NCBI GenBank assembly: GCA_913019935.1
Contig: CAJVZC010000001.1
Location: 32,968-96,967 of the forward strand
DNA: 64,000 bases
Origin: an uncultured Methylococcales bacterium
Lineage (GTDB): Bacteria; Pseudomonadota; Gammaproteobacteria; Methylococcales; Methylomonadaceae
Direction: 5' to 3'
This document shows positions 30,648 to 44,514 of this stretch, in pieces. The position numbers and the translations under genes were made by a program. Position 1 is the stretch's first letter, and each line of letters begins with the position of its first letter. Below the pieces are notes generated by a model. It searched no databases. It saw only the letters and a program-made list of their open reading frames with translations, and had not been told where the DNA came from.

Positions 30648-31742
30648 ATGGATGCACAAATAAATCCAAGAAAAATCATTCATATCGATATGGATGCTTT
30701 TTTTGCTGCCGTCGAACAACGTGACTTTCCACAATACCGAAACAAACCGCTCATTGTCGGTGGTTTGCCTAATAGCCGAGGTGTCGTTGCCACATGTAGT
30801 TATGAAGCCCGTGCTTTTGGCATTCATTCTGTTATGCCATCATCTACAGCCTTACGTTTATGTCCCCATGCTATATTTGTAAAACCGAGGTTCGACGCCT
30901 ACCGAGACGTCTCGGAACAAATTCGAGCCATATTTAAAGAATATACTGAACTCGTTGAACCGGTCTCATTAGATGAGGCCTATCTTGACGTGACCACGAC
31001 TGATCATTTTAATCATTCTGCAACACGCATCGCTCAAGACATTATTCAAAAAATAAAGCAAAAAACACAACTCACAGCATCCGCGGGTATTTCTTATAAT
31101 AAATTCCTAGCCAAAATAGCTTCTGATATAAACAAGCCTAATGGGCTTTTTACGATTACACCCAAACAAGGATCCCAATTTATTGAACAATTACCCATCG
31201 GTAAATTCCATGGTATCGGCCAAGCTACTGAACAAAAAATGCACGCTCTGGGTATTTATACGGGGAAAGACCTCAAAGCATTAAGCAAAGAACAATTACA
31301 ACACCATTTTGGCAAAACCGGAGTACATTACTTCCACATCGCGCACAATGAAGATAACCGCCCTGTTCGTCCATACCGAACCATAAAATCAGTCGGTATT
31401 GAAAAAACATTTACTCATGATCTCAGTGACCCTAGGGTTATTGAACAATCTATTAAGTGTTTATTTTCAACTGCTTTTGCAAAATTACAAAAAAAAGAGC
31501 TTAACGCCTTGACCGTTACCCTTAAAGTAAAATATGAGAACTTTGAGCAAATTACTCGTAGCCGAACCGGTCATGAACACCTAACCGATCAAGGGCTTGA
31601 GCAAGAAATTCTGACTGCATTGATCAAGAAAACGGCCATTGGCCAACGAAAAGTTCGGTTGCTGGGTATCAGCTTTTCATCCTTAGAACCCAAGAGCACT
31701 ATTTGCCACCCTCAACAACTGGATTTATTTCAGCTTAGTTGA
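30648..31742 (+). CDS. dinB: DNA polymerase IV
   Basis: IIHIDMDAFFAAVEQRDFPQ, YEARAFGIHSVM, EPVSLDEAYLDVT. Confidence 0.96.
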   Translation: MDAQINPRKIIHIDMDAFFAAVEQRDFPQYRNKPLIVGGLPNSRGVVATCSYEARAFGIHSVMPSSTALRLCPHAIFVKPRFDAYRDVSEQIRAIFKEYTELVEPVSLDEAYLDVTTTDHFNHSATRIAQDIIQKIKQKTQLTASAGISYNKFLAKIASDINKPNGLFTITPKQGSQFIEQLPIGKFHGIGQATEQKMHALGIYTGKDLKALSKEQLQHHFGKTGVHYFHIAHNEDNRPVRPYRTIKSVGIEKTFTHDLSDPRVIEQSIKCLFSTAFAKLQKKELNALTVTLKVKYENFEQITRSRTGHEHLTDQGLEQEILTALIKKTAIGQRKVRLLGISFSSLEPKSTICHPQQLDLFQLS

Positions 31743-32251
31743 TCGGTTTCATCAAATAAACTTTTTAACAGCCTAAACAATAATCGTGCTGACTTTGCGG
31801 GCTTACCCAGCGCCATTTCTTTTTTAGCGGCACGCACCAACTGACGTAAATATTGTATATCCGCTTCTGGATGTACATCTAATAATTCCGTTAAAGCCGC
31901 TTTATCCTCTGACAGTAACCGGGTTCGCCAATGCTCTACCTTATGCAACTCACGTGCAGAATGAGCACTTTTATTTTTTAATACATCCAAACGTTCTTGA
32001 ATGACATCCATTTCAATTACGCGTAATATCCCCGCAATATATTTAAGCTGCCTTTTTCGAGCGCCTTTATTTGGCGGCATAGCCGCACCCGCAGTTATCG
32101 CATCCGTTAACTGCTCAGATAACTTTAAGGTTGCTAAACTAGCTGGTGATAACGCCACTAATTCTTTTGCCATCACTTGTAAAGCTTGGTCTTCCCGCTT
32201 TAATTGCGAACGACTTGGCTTTTCAAACTCCATCGACTCTAACTCTTTCAT
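31730..32251 (-). CDS. darP: Ribosome-associated protein DarP/YjgA (DUF615)
   Basis: PSRSQLKREDQALQVMAKELVALS; KLSEQLTDAI; KGARKRQLKYIAGILR. Confidence 0.9.
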   Translation of the reverse strand: MKELESMEFEKPSRSQLKREDQALQVMAKELVALSPASLATLKLSEQLTDAITAGAAMPPNKGARKRQLKYIAGILRVIEMDVIQERLDVLKNKSAHSARELHKVEHWRTRLLSEDKAALTELLDVHPEADIQYLRQLVRAAKKEMALGKPAKSARLLFRLLKSLFDETDQLS

Positions 32252-32252
32252 A

Positions 32253-32441
32253 TCATCCTACAACCAATAAAAAAACAACAAATATAACTACTACTCCAAT
32301 CGGTATAATGGCCCCCATCCAGTCTGAGGGAACATCACGATTTCTTCTCATAGATGACTTTATATTAGGGATGAATAGAAATAACACGCCTAAAGCAATT
32401 ATTCCTAGAACCACATTCTCCCACATTGATAATGCTTCCAA
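32253..32441 (-). CDS. Small hypothetical membrane protein
   Basis: 62 aa with two hydrophobic segments; no family recognised. Confidence 0.5.
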   Translation of the reverse strand: MEALSMWENVVLGIIALGVLFLFIPNIKSSMRRNRDVPSDWMGAIIPIGVVVIFVVFLLVVG

Positions 32442-32490
32442 TCGACCTCCTAAATTACCTTACTGCAATACCATTAACGACAAATCGCTA

Positions 32491-33003
32491 TTAAAGCATT
32501 ACTAAAATTTGTTGCCACTGCTTTTTCTTTTCATCCAGCGTCATTGCTGCATAGGCAGGACTCGTCGACGGTAATCGATAATAATCTAATCCATATGCTA
32601 GTTCAGGCAATACACGGCGTTGGAAAATTTTCTCGGCTGCCTGACCATTAAAAAACACTGTTCTTACTAAAGGGTATGTTTTAAAAAAAACATTAAAATC
32701 ATTAACCGTTATGGTTTGCGGATTAATATTCGCATCTAAACTCCCTTCGCGTTGGCAGCTTTGTAGAACATCCCAAACAGCAATTCCTTGGTTTAATAAC
32801 AGAGTGACCTTCTGCTCATAAGTCGTTAATTCTTGAGTATCAAATAAAGACGCTATAATAAACCAAAATGTATTACGGTCATGACCATAATATTGCTGTT
32901 TCTTAAGTGAATCCTGACTGGGCGCTGACCCTAACACAAGAACTTTAGAGTCCATATTGACTAGTGCAGGAAAACCACAAATCAAATCACTATTATGGTG
33001 CAA
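32491..33003 (-). CDS. DNA-deoxyinosine glycosylase / Mug-like uracil-DNA glycosylase superfamily
   Basis: VLVLGSAPSQDSLKKQQYYGHDRNTFWFIIASLF; LNQGIAVWDVLQSCQREGSLDANI; LPSTSPAYA. Confidence 0.88.
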   Translation of the reverse strand: MHHNSDLICGFPALVNMDSKVLVLGSAPSQDSLKKQQYYGHDRNTFWFIIASLFDTQELTTYEQKVTLLLNQGIAVWDVLQSCQREGSLDANINPQTITVNDFNVFFKTYPLVRTVFFNGQAAEKIFQRRVLPELAYGLDYYRLPSTSPAYAAMTLDEKKKQWQQILVML

Positions 33004-33116
33004 ATGTCAGACCTCCTTTACAGACTATTATACAACTTAACATTGCCGAATCTAATTGTAATGCATACCACAACAACAAATACAAACCTAACCACACGTT
33101 TCGCTTTACTATTTAA

Positions 33117-35643
<2,527 letters not shown>

Positions 35644-35649
35644 GCGTTA

Positions 35650-36381
35650 TTAAAACTCTCTCCAAATCAGTGAAACCATTCGCCCAGTCATATTATCTCT
35701 TCGATAAGAAAAAAACCGACGCGTATCCGTATAGGTGCAATATTCGCCCCCGTAAATACCCTCTATACCCGCATCCTTTAAAATTAACCGGGCTAACTCA
35801 TTAATATCTGCTAAAAAACGTCCTCCATCCACCGGGCTAAAAGCATCTATCATCATGGGGTTCTTGCTCATAAAAGCATCTCTCACCTCAGCGCCTACTT
35901 CAAAAACTGCGCCCCCAATAGCCGGACCTAACCAGGCTATAAAATCAACATCTGGCATGGCCTTCAACGTATTCTCTAAGATACCTGTTAATAATCCACG
36001 CCATCCACAATGTACAGCAGCAATCCACTGACCTTTTTTATCTGCTAAAAGAATGGGTAAACAATCCGCAGATAAGACAGCACAAACAACGCCGGGTTTA
36101 TCCGTAAAGCTAGCATCTGCTTCCGGCATTGTCGTAACGCCATCCGCACAAACAACCTGATTACTGTGCACCTGGTTTAACCAGACAGGCTCGGATGGCA
36201 ACATCCATTGCTGCCGTAAAATTTCACGATTTTCACGTACAGACTGTACACGATCACCGACATGCAGAGCTAAATTAAAACTATCGTAACACCCCGTGCT
36301 CACCCCGCCATAGCGAACTGTTGAAACAGCATGTATCCTTTGAGGGACTGGCCATTCAACATCGACGCTATATTTTATCAT
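35650..36381 (-). CDS. pgeF: Peptidoglycan editing factor PgeF / polyphenol oxidase family (YfiH)
   Basis: STVRYGGVSTGCYDSFNLALHVGD, SADCLPILLADKKGQWIAAVHCGWRGL, YCTYTDTRRFFSYRRD. Confidence 0.95.
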   Translation of the reverse strand: MIKYSVDVEWPVPQRIHAVSTVRYGGVSTGCYDSFNLALHVGDRVQSVRENREILRQQWMLPSEPVWLNQVHSNQVVCADGVTTMPEADASFTDKPGVVCAVLSADCLPILLADKKGQWIAAVHCGWRGLLTGILENTLKAMPDVDFIAWLGPAIGGAVFEVGAEVRDAFMSKNPMMIDAFSPVDGGRFLADINELARLILKDAGIEGIYGGEYCTYTDTRRFFSYRRDNMTGRMVSLIWREF

Positions 36382-37312
36382 TTGTCGCTAATGCCTCCGT
36401 AAGTTTATCCATATCTTCCGGCAATTCGGCAGTCCATTCACAATATTTACCGGTGCCTGGATGAATTATCCCTAATTTAGCCGCATGTAAGGCCTGCCGT
36501 TTAAAACCTTGTAACTCTACGGCTAATTCAGCACCACAATTTTTGGGTAGCCTAAATCGTCCCCCATAAACAGGGTCGCCTAATAAAGGGTAATGAATAT
36601 GCGCCATGTGTACTCTGATCTGGTGCGTCCTTCCTGTTTCCAGCTTTACCCCAATTAAAGTATGTTGCTGATAACGTTCTAACACCCTGAAATGCGTTAT
36701 GGCCACTTTCCCCGACGCCACAATGGCTTGACGCTTTCTATTAACCGGATGACGACCTATCGGCTCATCGACTGTTCCACCCGAGGTCATTCTGCCTTGT
36801 GTAACCGCCAAATACTCTCGCTGAACAGTTCTACTTTGTAATTGGTTCACCAAATGCGCATGGGCCGTGAGGGTCTTTGCTATCATCAATAATCCGGAGG
36901 TATCTTTATCAATACGATGAACAATACCCGAACGCGGAATTGTCGATAATACCGGTGCATAAAACAACAACCCATTCTGCAATGTTCCTGACCAATTACC
37001 TGCCGCAGGATGGACAACTAAACCTGCAGGCTTATTAATAATTAACATCTCTGAATCTTCAAAAACAATCTCTAACGGTAATTCTTCTGCTTCTAAGGTC
37101 GTAATAACATCAGCTTCCGCATTGAGTACGATCACTTCACCGCCTTTCATCAAGGCCTTGGGTCGTAATTGCTCCTCATCGACCAACACACGACCTGACT
37201 TTATCCATGTCTGTAATCGACTCCTAGAATATTCTGGGAATAATTCTGCAAGGGCTTGATCTAATCTAAAACCGGCCATTTCAAAAGGTACTATTTTGAT
37301 CATAAAATTCAT
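36368..37312 (-). CDS. rluD: 23S rRNA pseudouridine synthase RluD
   Basis: S4-like N-terminus, GIVHRIDKDTSGLLMIAKT, GRTHQIRVHMAHIHYPLLGDPVYGGR. Confidence 0.95.
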   Translation of the reverse strand: MNFMIKIVPFEMAGFRLDQALAELFPEYSRSRLQTWIKSGRVLVDEEQLRPKALMKGGEVIVLNAEADVITTLEAEELPLEIVFEDSEMLIINKPAGLVVHPAAGNWSGTLQNGLLFYAPVLSTIPRSGIVHRIDKDTSGLLMIAKTLTAHAHLVNQLQSRTVQREYLAVTQGRMTSGGTVDEPIGRHPVNRKRQAIVASGKVAITHFRVLERYQQHTLIGVKLETGRTHQIRVHMAHIHYPLLGDPVYGGRFRLPKNCGAELAVELQGFKRQALHAAKLGIIHPGTGKYCEWTAELPEDMDKLTEALATNDKI

Positions 37313-37406
37313 TCAACGTTAGTCATCTTAAAAGTTAATTTAAGGTATACTCAATTTTTCATTTAAAAAAATAAATGTACCTAACAGCAGGCTACATAAT
37401 TAATCC

Positions 37407-38258
37407 ATGGCGCACAATCTAAATATTGGACTCTGCCGCATACTCAGAGTTACTCTTCTTACCGTATTTTTACTGCCCATAAGCGGATGTGATTATTTAA
37501 AAACGCTCGACTTATCAGAACCGGATGAAATTAGCAGCCTGATCGAATCCGATCAACTCCAAATCGACGCCGATAAAGCGTTAGAAAACAAAAGCTTCCA
37601 AAAAGCCATTACCCGCTATGAAGAATTACAAGCCCGCTTCCCTTTTGGCGATCATGCTGCACAAACACAGCTTAATCTAGCTTATGCACAATATAAAAAT
37701 GGCGACTTTGAAGCGGCTATTGCATCAGCTGACCGTTTCATCAAAACTTATCCTACCAACGCCAGTGTTGATTACGCTTATTACTTAAAAGGACTGGTCA
37801 ACTATAATCAAGGAACCGGTTATATTGCACGCTTTTTACCCACTGACGCCTCGCAACGTGATCCCGTAAACAGCCGTGAATCATATGCTGTATTTTCCGA
37901 ATTAATACGCCGCTTCCCTAATAGCGCCTATGCCCCAGATGCCAAGCAACGCATCATTTCACTACGTAATAAATTGGCTTCCTATGAAATAAACATAGCG
38001 CGATACTATCTTAAAAGAAAAGCTTACATAGCGGCTGCTAATCGTGCCAGTGCTGTCATCCAAAACCATCAAAAAACCACGGCGATCCCCGATGCGCTTA
38101 AAATAATGCAAGAAGCTTATGAACACTTAGGTGTTGATGACTTAGCGAAGGATGCCGAACGCGTTTATCAAAAGAACTATCCTAATGGCCCTCCTCCCAT
38201 ATACCAAGATACCGGCATGATTCAAACTATTTGGGAATTTATTGGTTTAGAAAATTAG
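37407..38258 (+). CDS. bamD: Outer membrane assembly lipoprotein BamD
   Basis: Lipobox ISGC, TPR repeats (QKAITRYEELQARFPFG), divergent from rluD. Confidence 0.93.
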   Translation: MAHNLNIGLCRILRVTLLTVFLLPISGCDYLKTLDLSEPDEISSLIESDQLQIDADKALENKSFQKAITRYEELQARFPFGDHAAQTQLNLAYAQYKNGDFEAAIASADRFIKTYPTNASVDYAYYLKGLVNYNQGTGYIARFLPTDASQRDPVNSRESYAVFSELIRRFPNSAYAPDAKQRIISLRNKLASYEINIARYYLKRKAYIAAANRASAVIQNHQKTTAIPDALKIMQEAYEHLGVDDLAKDAERVYQKNYPNGPPPIYQDTGMIQTIWEFIGLEN

Positions 38259-38275
38259 TTACCACCCATAAAAAA

Positions 38276-39904
38276 CTACACCTCTACCCCGCGATATCCT
38301 GAGGTGATGGGGTAACGCCGTTCACGCCCATAAGCTCGCTTAGTAATACGTATACCTGGCGGAGCCTGACGACGTTTATGTTCATTTCGATCTACCAACG
38401 AAATAGCCCGATAAACATCCGCTTCTGTATAGCCTGCCGCTATGATCATTTCTGCACTCTGATCCTGCTCAACATACCTTTTTAGAATGGGGTCCAAATC
38501 AGAATAGGCAGGCAATGAATCTTCATCAATTTGATTCGGTGCTAATTCAGCCGATGGTGGTCGCGTTATAACACGCTCTGGAATCACCGAAGAAATCTGA
38601 TTCCGGTACGCGGCTAATTGATAAACCAATAATTTCGGAACATCTTTCAACGGTGCGAAACCGCCAGCCATATCACCGTACAAAGTCGCATAGCCCACGC
38701 TCATTTCACTTTTATTACCCGTGGTCAATAACAGCTTCCCTTGCTTATTCGAAATTGCCATCAAAATAACCCCACGGCATCGCGCCTGAATATTTTCTTC
38801 TGTAACACCGCCCTCAGCACCGCTTTCAAAAACAACTGATAACACCGAATTAAAGGCTGTGACCACTGAATGAATAGGAATGATGTTAAAAGCAACACCC
38901 TGATTCTGCGCCTGCTTTTCTGCATCTTCTAAACTCATACTCTGGGTATATTCTGATGGCATCAGTACGGCCTCGACATGCTTTGAACCCAAAGCATCTA
39001 CAGCGAGTGCCAGTGTTAATGCAGAATCAATGCCCCCCGACAAGCCTAAAATAGCACCCTGAAAACCATTCTTTCTAACGTAATCTCGAACGCCTAAAAC
39101 CAGAGCCTGATATTCACTTTTTATCGACTCATAACAAGGCGCTATCGATGATAATTTTGGCTGTAACCGATTGTGCTGATCAAACTGCACCACGGATAAA
39201 TCTTCAACAAATTCTGGTGCCCTAAAAACAACTTCACCGGAACAATCCATGACAAAAGAGGCTCCATCAAAAACCAACTCATCCTGACCTCCCACCTGAT
39301 TAACATAAACAACCGGTATTTTTACACCTTGAATACGCTCACGAACCATTTCCTCTCGCTCAAAAATCTTACCCCCATGAAAAGGCGAGGCATTTAAATT
39401 CAATAATAATTCAGCGCCCAAATTTTGAGTTCTTTCAACAATGCCTGAGCTCCAAATATCTTCACAAATACTCAGGCCTATGACATGTCCTTTAAAATCA
39501 AAGAGACAAGGGTCTTCACCACTGTCAAAATATCGTTGCTCATCAAAGACCCCGTAATTTGGCAAAACATTTTTACGATAAATAGTGTGGACTTCACCTT
39601 CATGAATAAAGGCAGCACTGTTATAAAGCTTGTCAGCCTCTTGCTCTGGAAAACCAATCACAATACTTATTTTTGTCAATGATCGCGCTATACGCTTTAT
39701 TGCTTCATTAGCATGGACAATAAAATCTTTGCGAAATAATAAATCTTCCGGTGGGTAACCCGTAATCGTTAATTCAGGAAAAACTACGAGATCAGCCTTC
39801 AAGTGATCACGTGCATTTTCTGCCGTCGCTATAATCTTATCGGTATTAGCCGCAATACTACCGACCATTAAATTCATTTGGGCCAATGCTATATTCAGAG
39901 TCAT
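38276..39904 (-). CDS. nadE: NAD+ synthase (glutamine-hydrolysing)
   Basis: N-terminal nitrilase domain (VVFPELTITGYPPEDLL) and synthetase LGLSGGIDSALTLALAVDALG. Confidence 0.96.
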   Translation of the reverse strand: MTLNIALAQMNLMVGSIAANTDKIIATAENARDHLKADLVVFPELTITGYPPEDLLFRKDFIVHANEAIKRIARSLTKISIVIGFPEQEADKLYNSAAFIHEGEVHTIYRKNVLPNYGVFDEQRYFDSGEDPCLFDFKGHVIGLSICEDIWSSGIVERTQNLGAELLLNLNASPFHGGKIFEREEMVRERIQGVKIPVVYVNQVGGQDELVFDGASFVMDCSGEVVFRAPEFVEDLSVVQFDQHNRLQPKLSSIAPCYESIKSEYQALVLGVRDYVRKNGFQGAILGLSGGIDSALTLALAVDALGSKHVEAVLMPSEYTQSMSLEDAEKQAQNQGVAFNIIPIHSVVTAFNSVLSVVFESGAEGGVTEENIQARCRGVILMAISNKQGKLLLTTGNKSEMSVGYATLYGDMAGGFAPLKDVPKLLVYQLAAYRNQISSVIPERVITRPPSAELAPNQIDEDSLPAYSDLDPILKRYVEQDQSAEMIIAAGYTEADVYRAISLVDRNEHKRRQAPPGIRITKRAYGRERRYPITSGYRGVEV

Positions 39905-39948
39905 TGCTTTTTAGTCAAAAAGTAAATTACAAATCAAGAAAACGATTA

Positions 39949-40818
39949 TTACGATAACCGCGCTTTCATACGCTCACCAATCTCAGTGGGTGAGCGAACA
40001 ACATCAACACCCGCTGCAGTCAATGCAGCAATTTTGCCTTCTGCCGTTCCTTTGCCACCGGTAATAATAGCGCCCGCATGACCCATTCGCTTTCCGGGTG
40101 GCGCGGTAATACCTGCGATATAACCCACTATCGGTTTACTCACATGATCGACAATATAGTCAGCAGCCTCTTCTTCTTCACTACCGCCTATTTCACCCAC
40201 CATAACAATACCTTCTGTCAATGGGTCTTCTTCAAACATTTTAATCACTTCAATAAAACGTAACCCATGAATCGGATCACCCCCTATCCCAACGCAGGTT
40301 GATTGCCCCAACCCTTGTTGTGTTGTTTGCTTAACGGCCTCATAGGTCAATGTCCCTGAACGCGATACAATGCCAATCCGCCCTGGCAAATGAATATCGC
40401 CAGACATAATACCAATCTTACATTCTCCAGGCGTAATAATCCCCGGGCAATTAGGCCCAATCAACACCGAACTTGAATTTTCAAGAACCGCTTTGACTTT
40501 CAGCATATGGAGAATAGGAATACCCTCCGTGATACAAACAATAACTTTTATACCGGCTTCTTCCGCTTCTAAAATAGCATCGGCCGCGAAAGGTGCGGGA
40601 ACATAAATCATAGTGGCATCGGCGTCAGTTAAATCAATCGCTTCTTGAACACTATCAAATACCGTTAGTCCTAAATGTTGTTCTCCGCCACGCCCCGGCG
40701 TAACACCGGCAACTAATTTTGTGCCATAGGCTAATGCCTGTTGCGAATGAAAAAGACCTTGCTTGCCAGTCAATCCCTGACAAATCACCTTAGTACTTTG
40801 GTTTACCAGAATACTCAT
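39949..40818 (-). CDS. sucD: Succinyl-CoA synthetase alpha subunit
   Basis: [59 protein letters not shown]. Confidence 0.97.
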   Translation of the reverse strand: MSILVNQSTKVICQGLTGKQGLFHSQQALAYGTKLVAGVTPGRGGEQHLGLTVFDSVQEAIDLTDADATMIYVPAPFAADAILEAEEAGIKVIVCITEGIPILHMLKVKAVLENSSSVLIGPNCPGIITPGECKIGIMSGDIHLPGRIGIVSRSGTLTYEAVKQTTQQGLGQSTCVGIGGDPIHGLRFIEVIKMFEEDPLTEGIVMVGEIGGSEEEEAADYIVDHVSKPIVGYIAGITAPPGKRMGHAGAIITGGKGTAEGKIAALTAAGVDVVRSPTEIGERMKARLS

Positions 40819-41981
40819 AATTCCCCCGCATACTCAACAACTTTAATCGCTGCTGTTTCAAGATCTTCCGCGGCGATAACCGATAATCCAGAATTATTTA
40901 ATAATTGCCGCCCCAACTCTGCATTAGTCCCTTCTAAGCGAACGACAATTGGGATGGTCATCTTAACTTCCTGAATAGCTATAATCAGCCCTTCTGCAAT
41001 CATGTCACACTGAACAATACCACCAAAAATATTAACCAATATCGCCTTAACCTGTTCATCCGATAAAATAATCTTAAATGCCTCGGTCACGCGAGCCGCT
41101 GTTGCTTCTCCACCGACATCAAGAAAATTAGCAGGCTCACCACCTTTTAGCTTAACTAAGTCCATGGTTGCCATGGCCAATCCTGCACCATTGACCATAC
41201 ACCCTATATTGCCTGACAAAGTAATATAATTAAGCCCAAATCCTTGCGCTTTATTCTCCTTAATATCTTCTTGCTCTCGATCTCTTAATGCCAAAATATC
41301 AGAATGTCCTGACAAGGCATTATCATCAAACGTAATCTTTGCATCGAGCGCTAATAACACATCATTTTCTGCTTCAACCAAGGGGTTAATTTCAATTTGA
41401 CTGGCGTCTTTCTCTATAAATACCTGATACATACCACGCATAATGCGTTCCATCATACGAATCTGCTCCCCCTTCAAAGACAAAGCATAAGCGACCCGGC
41501 GACATTGGTACGGTTGCAACCCAACAATAGGGTTGACCTCAATAGACAAAATCTTCTCTGGGCTCTCTATAGCGACAGTTTCAATATCCATGCCTCCCGC
41601 TTCAGAAGCAATAAAAACCAACTTTTCTGAAACACGCTCAACTAACAAACTCAGATAAAATTCACGCTTAAGCTCAACGGTTTCTTCAATCCAAACTGAA
41701 TTTACCGGCAATCCCTTAGCGCCGGTCTGCTTCGTAACTAAGCGCGTACCTAACAATTGATGGCTAACCTCAGAAATTTTGCTAAAACTATCCACCACAT
41801 GAACACCACCAGCCTGCCCTCGACCACCGGCATGGATTTGTGCTTTCAGTACCCAAGCATTACGCTCTAACATTTGCGCACATTGTTTCGCTTCTTCTAC
41901 GGTAGAAGCCAACTTCCCAACAGGAACAGGAATACCATAATCACTAAGAATTTGTTTTGCTTGATATTCATGAATATTCAT
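40815..41981 (-). CDS. sucC: Succinyl-CoA synthetase beta subunit
   Basis: [52 protein letters not shown]; overlaps sucD. Confidence 0.97.
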   Translation of the reverse strand: MNIHEYQAKQILSDYGIPVPVGKLASTVEEAKQCAQMLERNAWVLKAQIHAGGRGQAGGVHVVDSFSKISEVSHQLLGTRLVTKQTGAKGLPVNSVWIEETVELKREFYLSLLVERVSEKLVFIASEAGGMDIETVAIESPEKILSIEVNPIVGLQPYQCRRVAYALSLKGEQIRMMERIMRGMYQVFIEKDASQIEINPLVEAENDVLLALDAKITFDDNALSGHSDILALRDREQEDIKENKAQGFGLNYITLSGNIGCMVNGAGLAMATMDLVKLKGGEPANFLDVGGEATAARVTEAFKIILSDEQVKAILVNIFGGIVQCDMIAEGLIIAIQEVKMTIPIVVRLEGTNAELGRQLLNNSGLSVIAAEDLETAAIKVVEYAGEL

Positions 41982-42089
41982 ATGCTATTCCTTGATCGAT
42001 AAAATCATCACGTTCATTCTAAAATAATGACCCAACATATTATTGCCCATTGACCTTCAAATAAACTTTACCACAGTTTATCGCCTCTG

Positions 42090-43319
42090 CTACTTCACCG
42101 CTAGCTTTGGCAACCCCGACCTTAATCCCATCGCGTATTGGTTAAACATTTTCTTCAGCACTATAGATTGATTAATCATATTCATGCCCCAAGAACGCAA
42201 TTGCACAACAGGTTGATCATTAACACCGTACATTCGCTTTAATAAATCCATCGTTGTCATCATGACTAAGTTGTCACCTTTTCGCCATCGCTCGTAACGC
42301 CTTAATACGTGTGCGCTGCCTAATGGTCGACGCCGTTCCTTTGCCTGTACAAGTAATTCGATAATGGCTGCCGCATCTAATAATCCAGCATTAGCGCCCT
42401 GCCCTGCTAAAGGGTGCATGGTATGTGCCGCATCGCCCACTAACGCAAAAGCCTCAGCCGTATAACTATTCGCATGCTGAAAGGTCAGTGGAAAAGCGGC
42501 TCGCGTAGCCACACCCGTTATCTCCCCCAAAAGCCCCCCCGATGCTGCCGTTAATGCGGCCAAGAAATCCACCTCGGAACAATCTCTATACTCCTTAGCG
42601 CGGGCCGTCCCTAACGTCCAAACAATTGAGCTTTGCCCATTACGTAACGGCAAGAAAGCCAATGGACCCTGTTCTAAAAATCGCTGCCACGCCGTTCGTT
42701 GATGATCCTTTGTCGTTGAAACTGTTGTGACTAACCCCTGTTGGTGATAAGGCCAACCACGCACACCAATTCCCATTTGACTACGCATCGAAGAATGCTG
42801 ACCATCTGCAGCTATAACTAACGCTGCTTTAATACAACGCCCACTCTGCAATGTTAATTGCCGCCCTAAAGAATGAGGGGCTATCGCCACAACAGGATCC
42901 GCACAAATGACTTCACCACAATCAGAACTCTCGAACAGATCCCATAAGCCGGCTACCATGACTCTATTTTCAACAATAAAACCTAATTCTTGAAAATGTG
43001 TTTCAGTATTATCAAAATGCAGACAACCATTACCAGCACCGTCGTATACACGCATATCCCGATAGGGACTGACACCGCGTCGAACAATCTCAGGCCAAGC
43101 CCCCAATCCTTTCATGATATTAACAGACCCCTGCGTGAGCGCTGACACACGAAGGTCATGATCACTTTGTGGCAAAATACGCGGTGGGTTTTCTTTATTT
43201 AATAACGCTACTGAAATACCCTTATTTGCCAATCCACACGCAACAGTAGCTCCAACAAGACCACCGCCAACAACAATAACTTCATACTGATCTACCACCT
43301 CAATATCTCCGTTTACCAA
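42090..43319 (-). CDS. UbiH/UbiF/UbiI-family FAD-dependent hydroxylase (ubiquinone biosynthesis)
   Basis: VIVVGGGLVGATVACGLA, ALVGDAAHTMHPLAGQGANAGLLDAA. Confidence 0.9.
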   Translation of the reverse strand: MVNGDIEVVDQYEVIVVGGGLVGATVACGLANKGISVALLNKENPPRILPQSDHDLRVSALTQGSVNIMKGLGAWPEIVRRGVSPYRDMRVYDGAGNGCLHFDNTETHFQELGFIVENRVMVAGLWDLFESSDCGEVICADPVVAIAPHSLGRQLTLQSGRCIKAALVIAADGQHSSMRSQMGIGVRGWPYHQQGLVTTVSTTKDHQRTAWQRFLEQGPLAFLPLRNGQSSIVWTLGTARAKEYRDCSEVDFLAALTAASGGLLGEITGVATRAAFPLTFQHANSYTAEAFALVGDAAHTMHPLAGQGANAGLLDAAAIIELLVQAKERRRPLGSAHVLRRYERWRKGDNLVMMTTMDLLKRMYGVNDQPVVQLRSWGMNMINQSIVLKKMFNQYAMGLRSGLPKLAVK

Positions 43320-44514
43320 GACGATTTAATTTCCCACCTAAACCCATAGCATGTCGCGTTACCAGGGATTTAATACTGTTGACATGATCGAGTACAATTA
43401 ATGCCGTATTACGTGAAATAGCAACAGGAACCCAATCATTAGAAAAAACACGGATCAATCCATCGGTGAAATTAACAACCTTGTCATGATCAATCTGACG
43501 CACTTTTGCATAGCTTTTCAAAAAGTCAGGATCACCAATATCGCCTCCACTTTCAGCTTGCTCAATTAACATCTCAGCCAACTGCAAGACATCACGCAAC
43601 CCAAGATTAAATCCTTGACCTGCAACCGGATGTAATTGATGTGCGGCGTTACCCACGATAACCGCACGACCTTCAACCATTCTATCCGCTCGTATAAGAT
43701 TCACAGGAAAAGCAAATCGTGGCCCGACTAATTGTAATTCACCCATGCGATAACCAAAACAGTTTTGCAGTTGTGCCAAAAAATCACTGTCACTGCCTTG
43801 AATTAAATCATCAGCTTGTTCATTTGTTCGTGTCCAAACGACAGCGCTACAGCCTTCTGTTGTCGGTAAAACCGCTAACGGCCCCTGTGTGGTAAAGCGT
43901 TCATAGGCAACATTGTTATGTCCTAACGATGAACGAATCGTCGTAACAATGGCTTTTTGAGAATACCCTGTAATCTTTTGTTTAATACCCAATAAGTCTC
44001 GAACTGTGGACTGCCCACCGTCTGCACCAACCACAAGCTTAGCGGTCAAATTCACCGACTGCTTATCCACATTAATATTAAGATAAGTCGCCTCATCACT
44101 AGACATTAAGCCAACAACACGAGCGGGGCAATAAACCGTTAACTCCGTTTGACTCGCTTGCTTACTGACATGACTTTCAATCTGATGCGCCGTAATAACA
44201 TAGCCTAAAGCGTCAACACCTTCTTTTTCTGCAGACAAGCGGGTTTTACCAAAATGGCCCTGATCAGAGATATGAATATGTTTTATGGGGGTTGCTGTTG
44301 TGCTTATTGTTTCCCACAAGTCTAAGGCGGCCAACATCACTGTTGAGCCATAGGCTAAAGCCAATGCTCGTTGACCTATGGGTGCCTTTTCCCGTTCAAT
44401 AGCCGTTTCAGCCTCAATTAAAGCCACTCGTAAGCCAGAGTCCTTTAACGCCAAAGCCAGGCAATTACCGGCCAAACCACCACCGACAATAATCAAATCA
44501 TGGTCATAACGCAT
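43300..44514 (-). CDS. ubiH: 2-octaprenyl-6-methoxyphenyl hydroxylase-like
   Basis: LIIVGGGLAGNCLALALKDSGL, AVIVGNAAHQLHPVAGQGFNLGLRD; adjacent to pepP. Confidence 0.9.
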   Translation of the reverse strand: MRYDHDLIIVGGGLAGNCLALALKDSGLRVALIEAETAIEREKAPIGQRALALAYGSTVMLAALDLWETISTTATPIKHIHISDQGHFGKTRLSAEKEGVDALGYVITAHQIESHVSKQASQTELTVYCPARVVGLMSSDEATYLNINVDKQSVNLTAKLVVGADGGQSTVRDLLGIKQKITGYSQKAIVTTIRSSLGHNNVAYERFTTQGPLAVLPTTEGCSAVVWTRTNEQADDLIQGSDSDFLAQLQNCFGYRMGELQLVGPRFAFPVNLIRADRMVEGRAVIVGNAAHQLHPVAGQGFNLGLRDVLQLAEMLIEQAESGGDIGDPDFLKSYAKVRQIDHDKVVNFTDGLIRVFSNDWVPVAISRNTALIVLDHVNSIKSLVTRHAMGLGGKLNRLGKRRY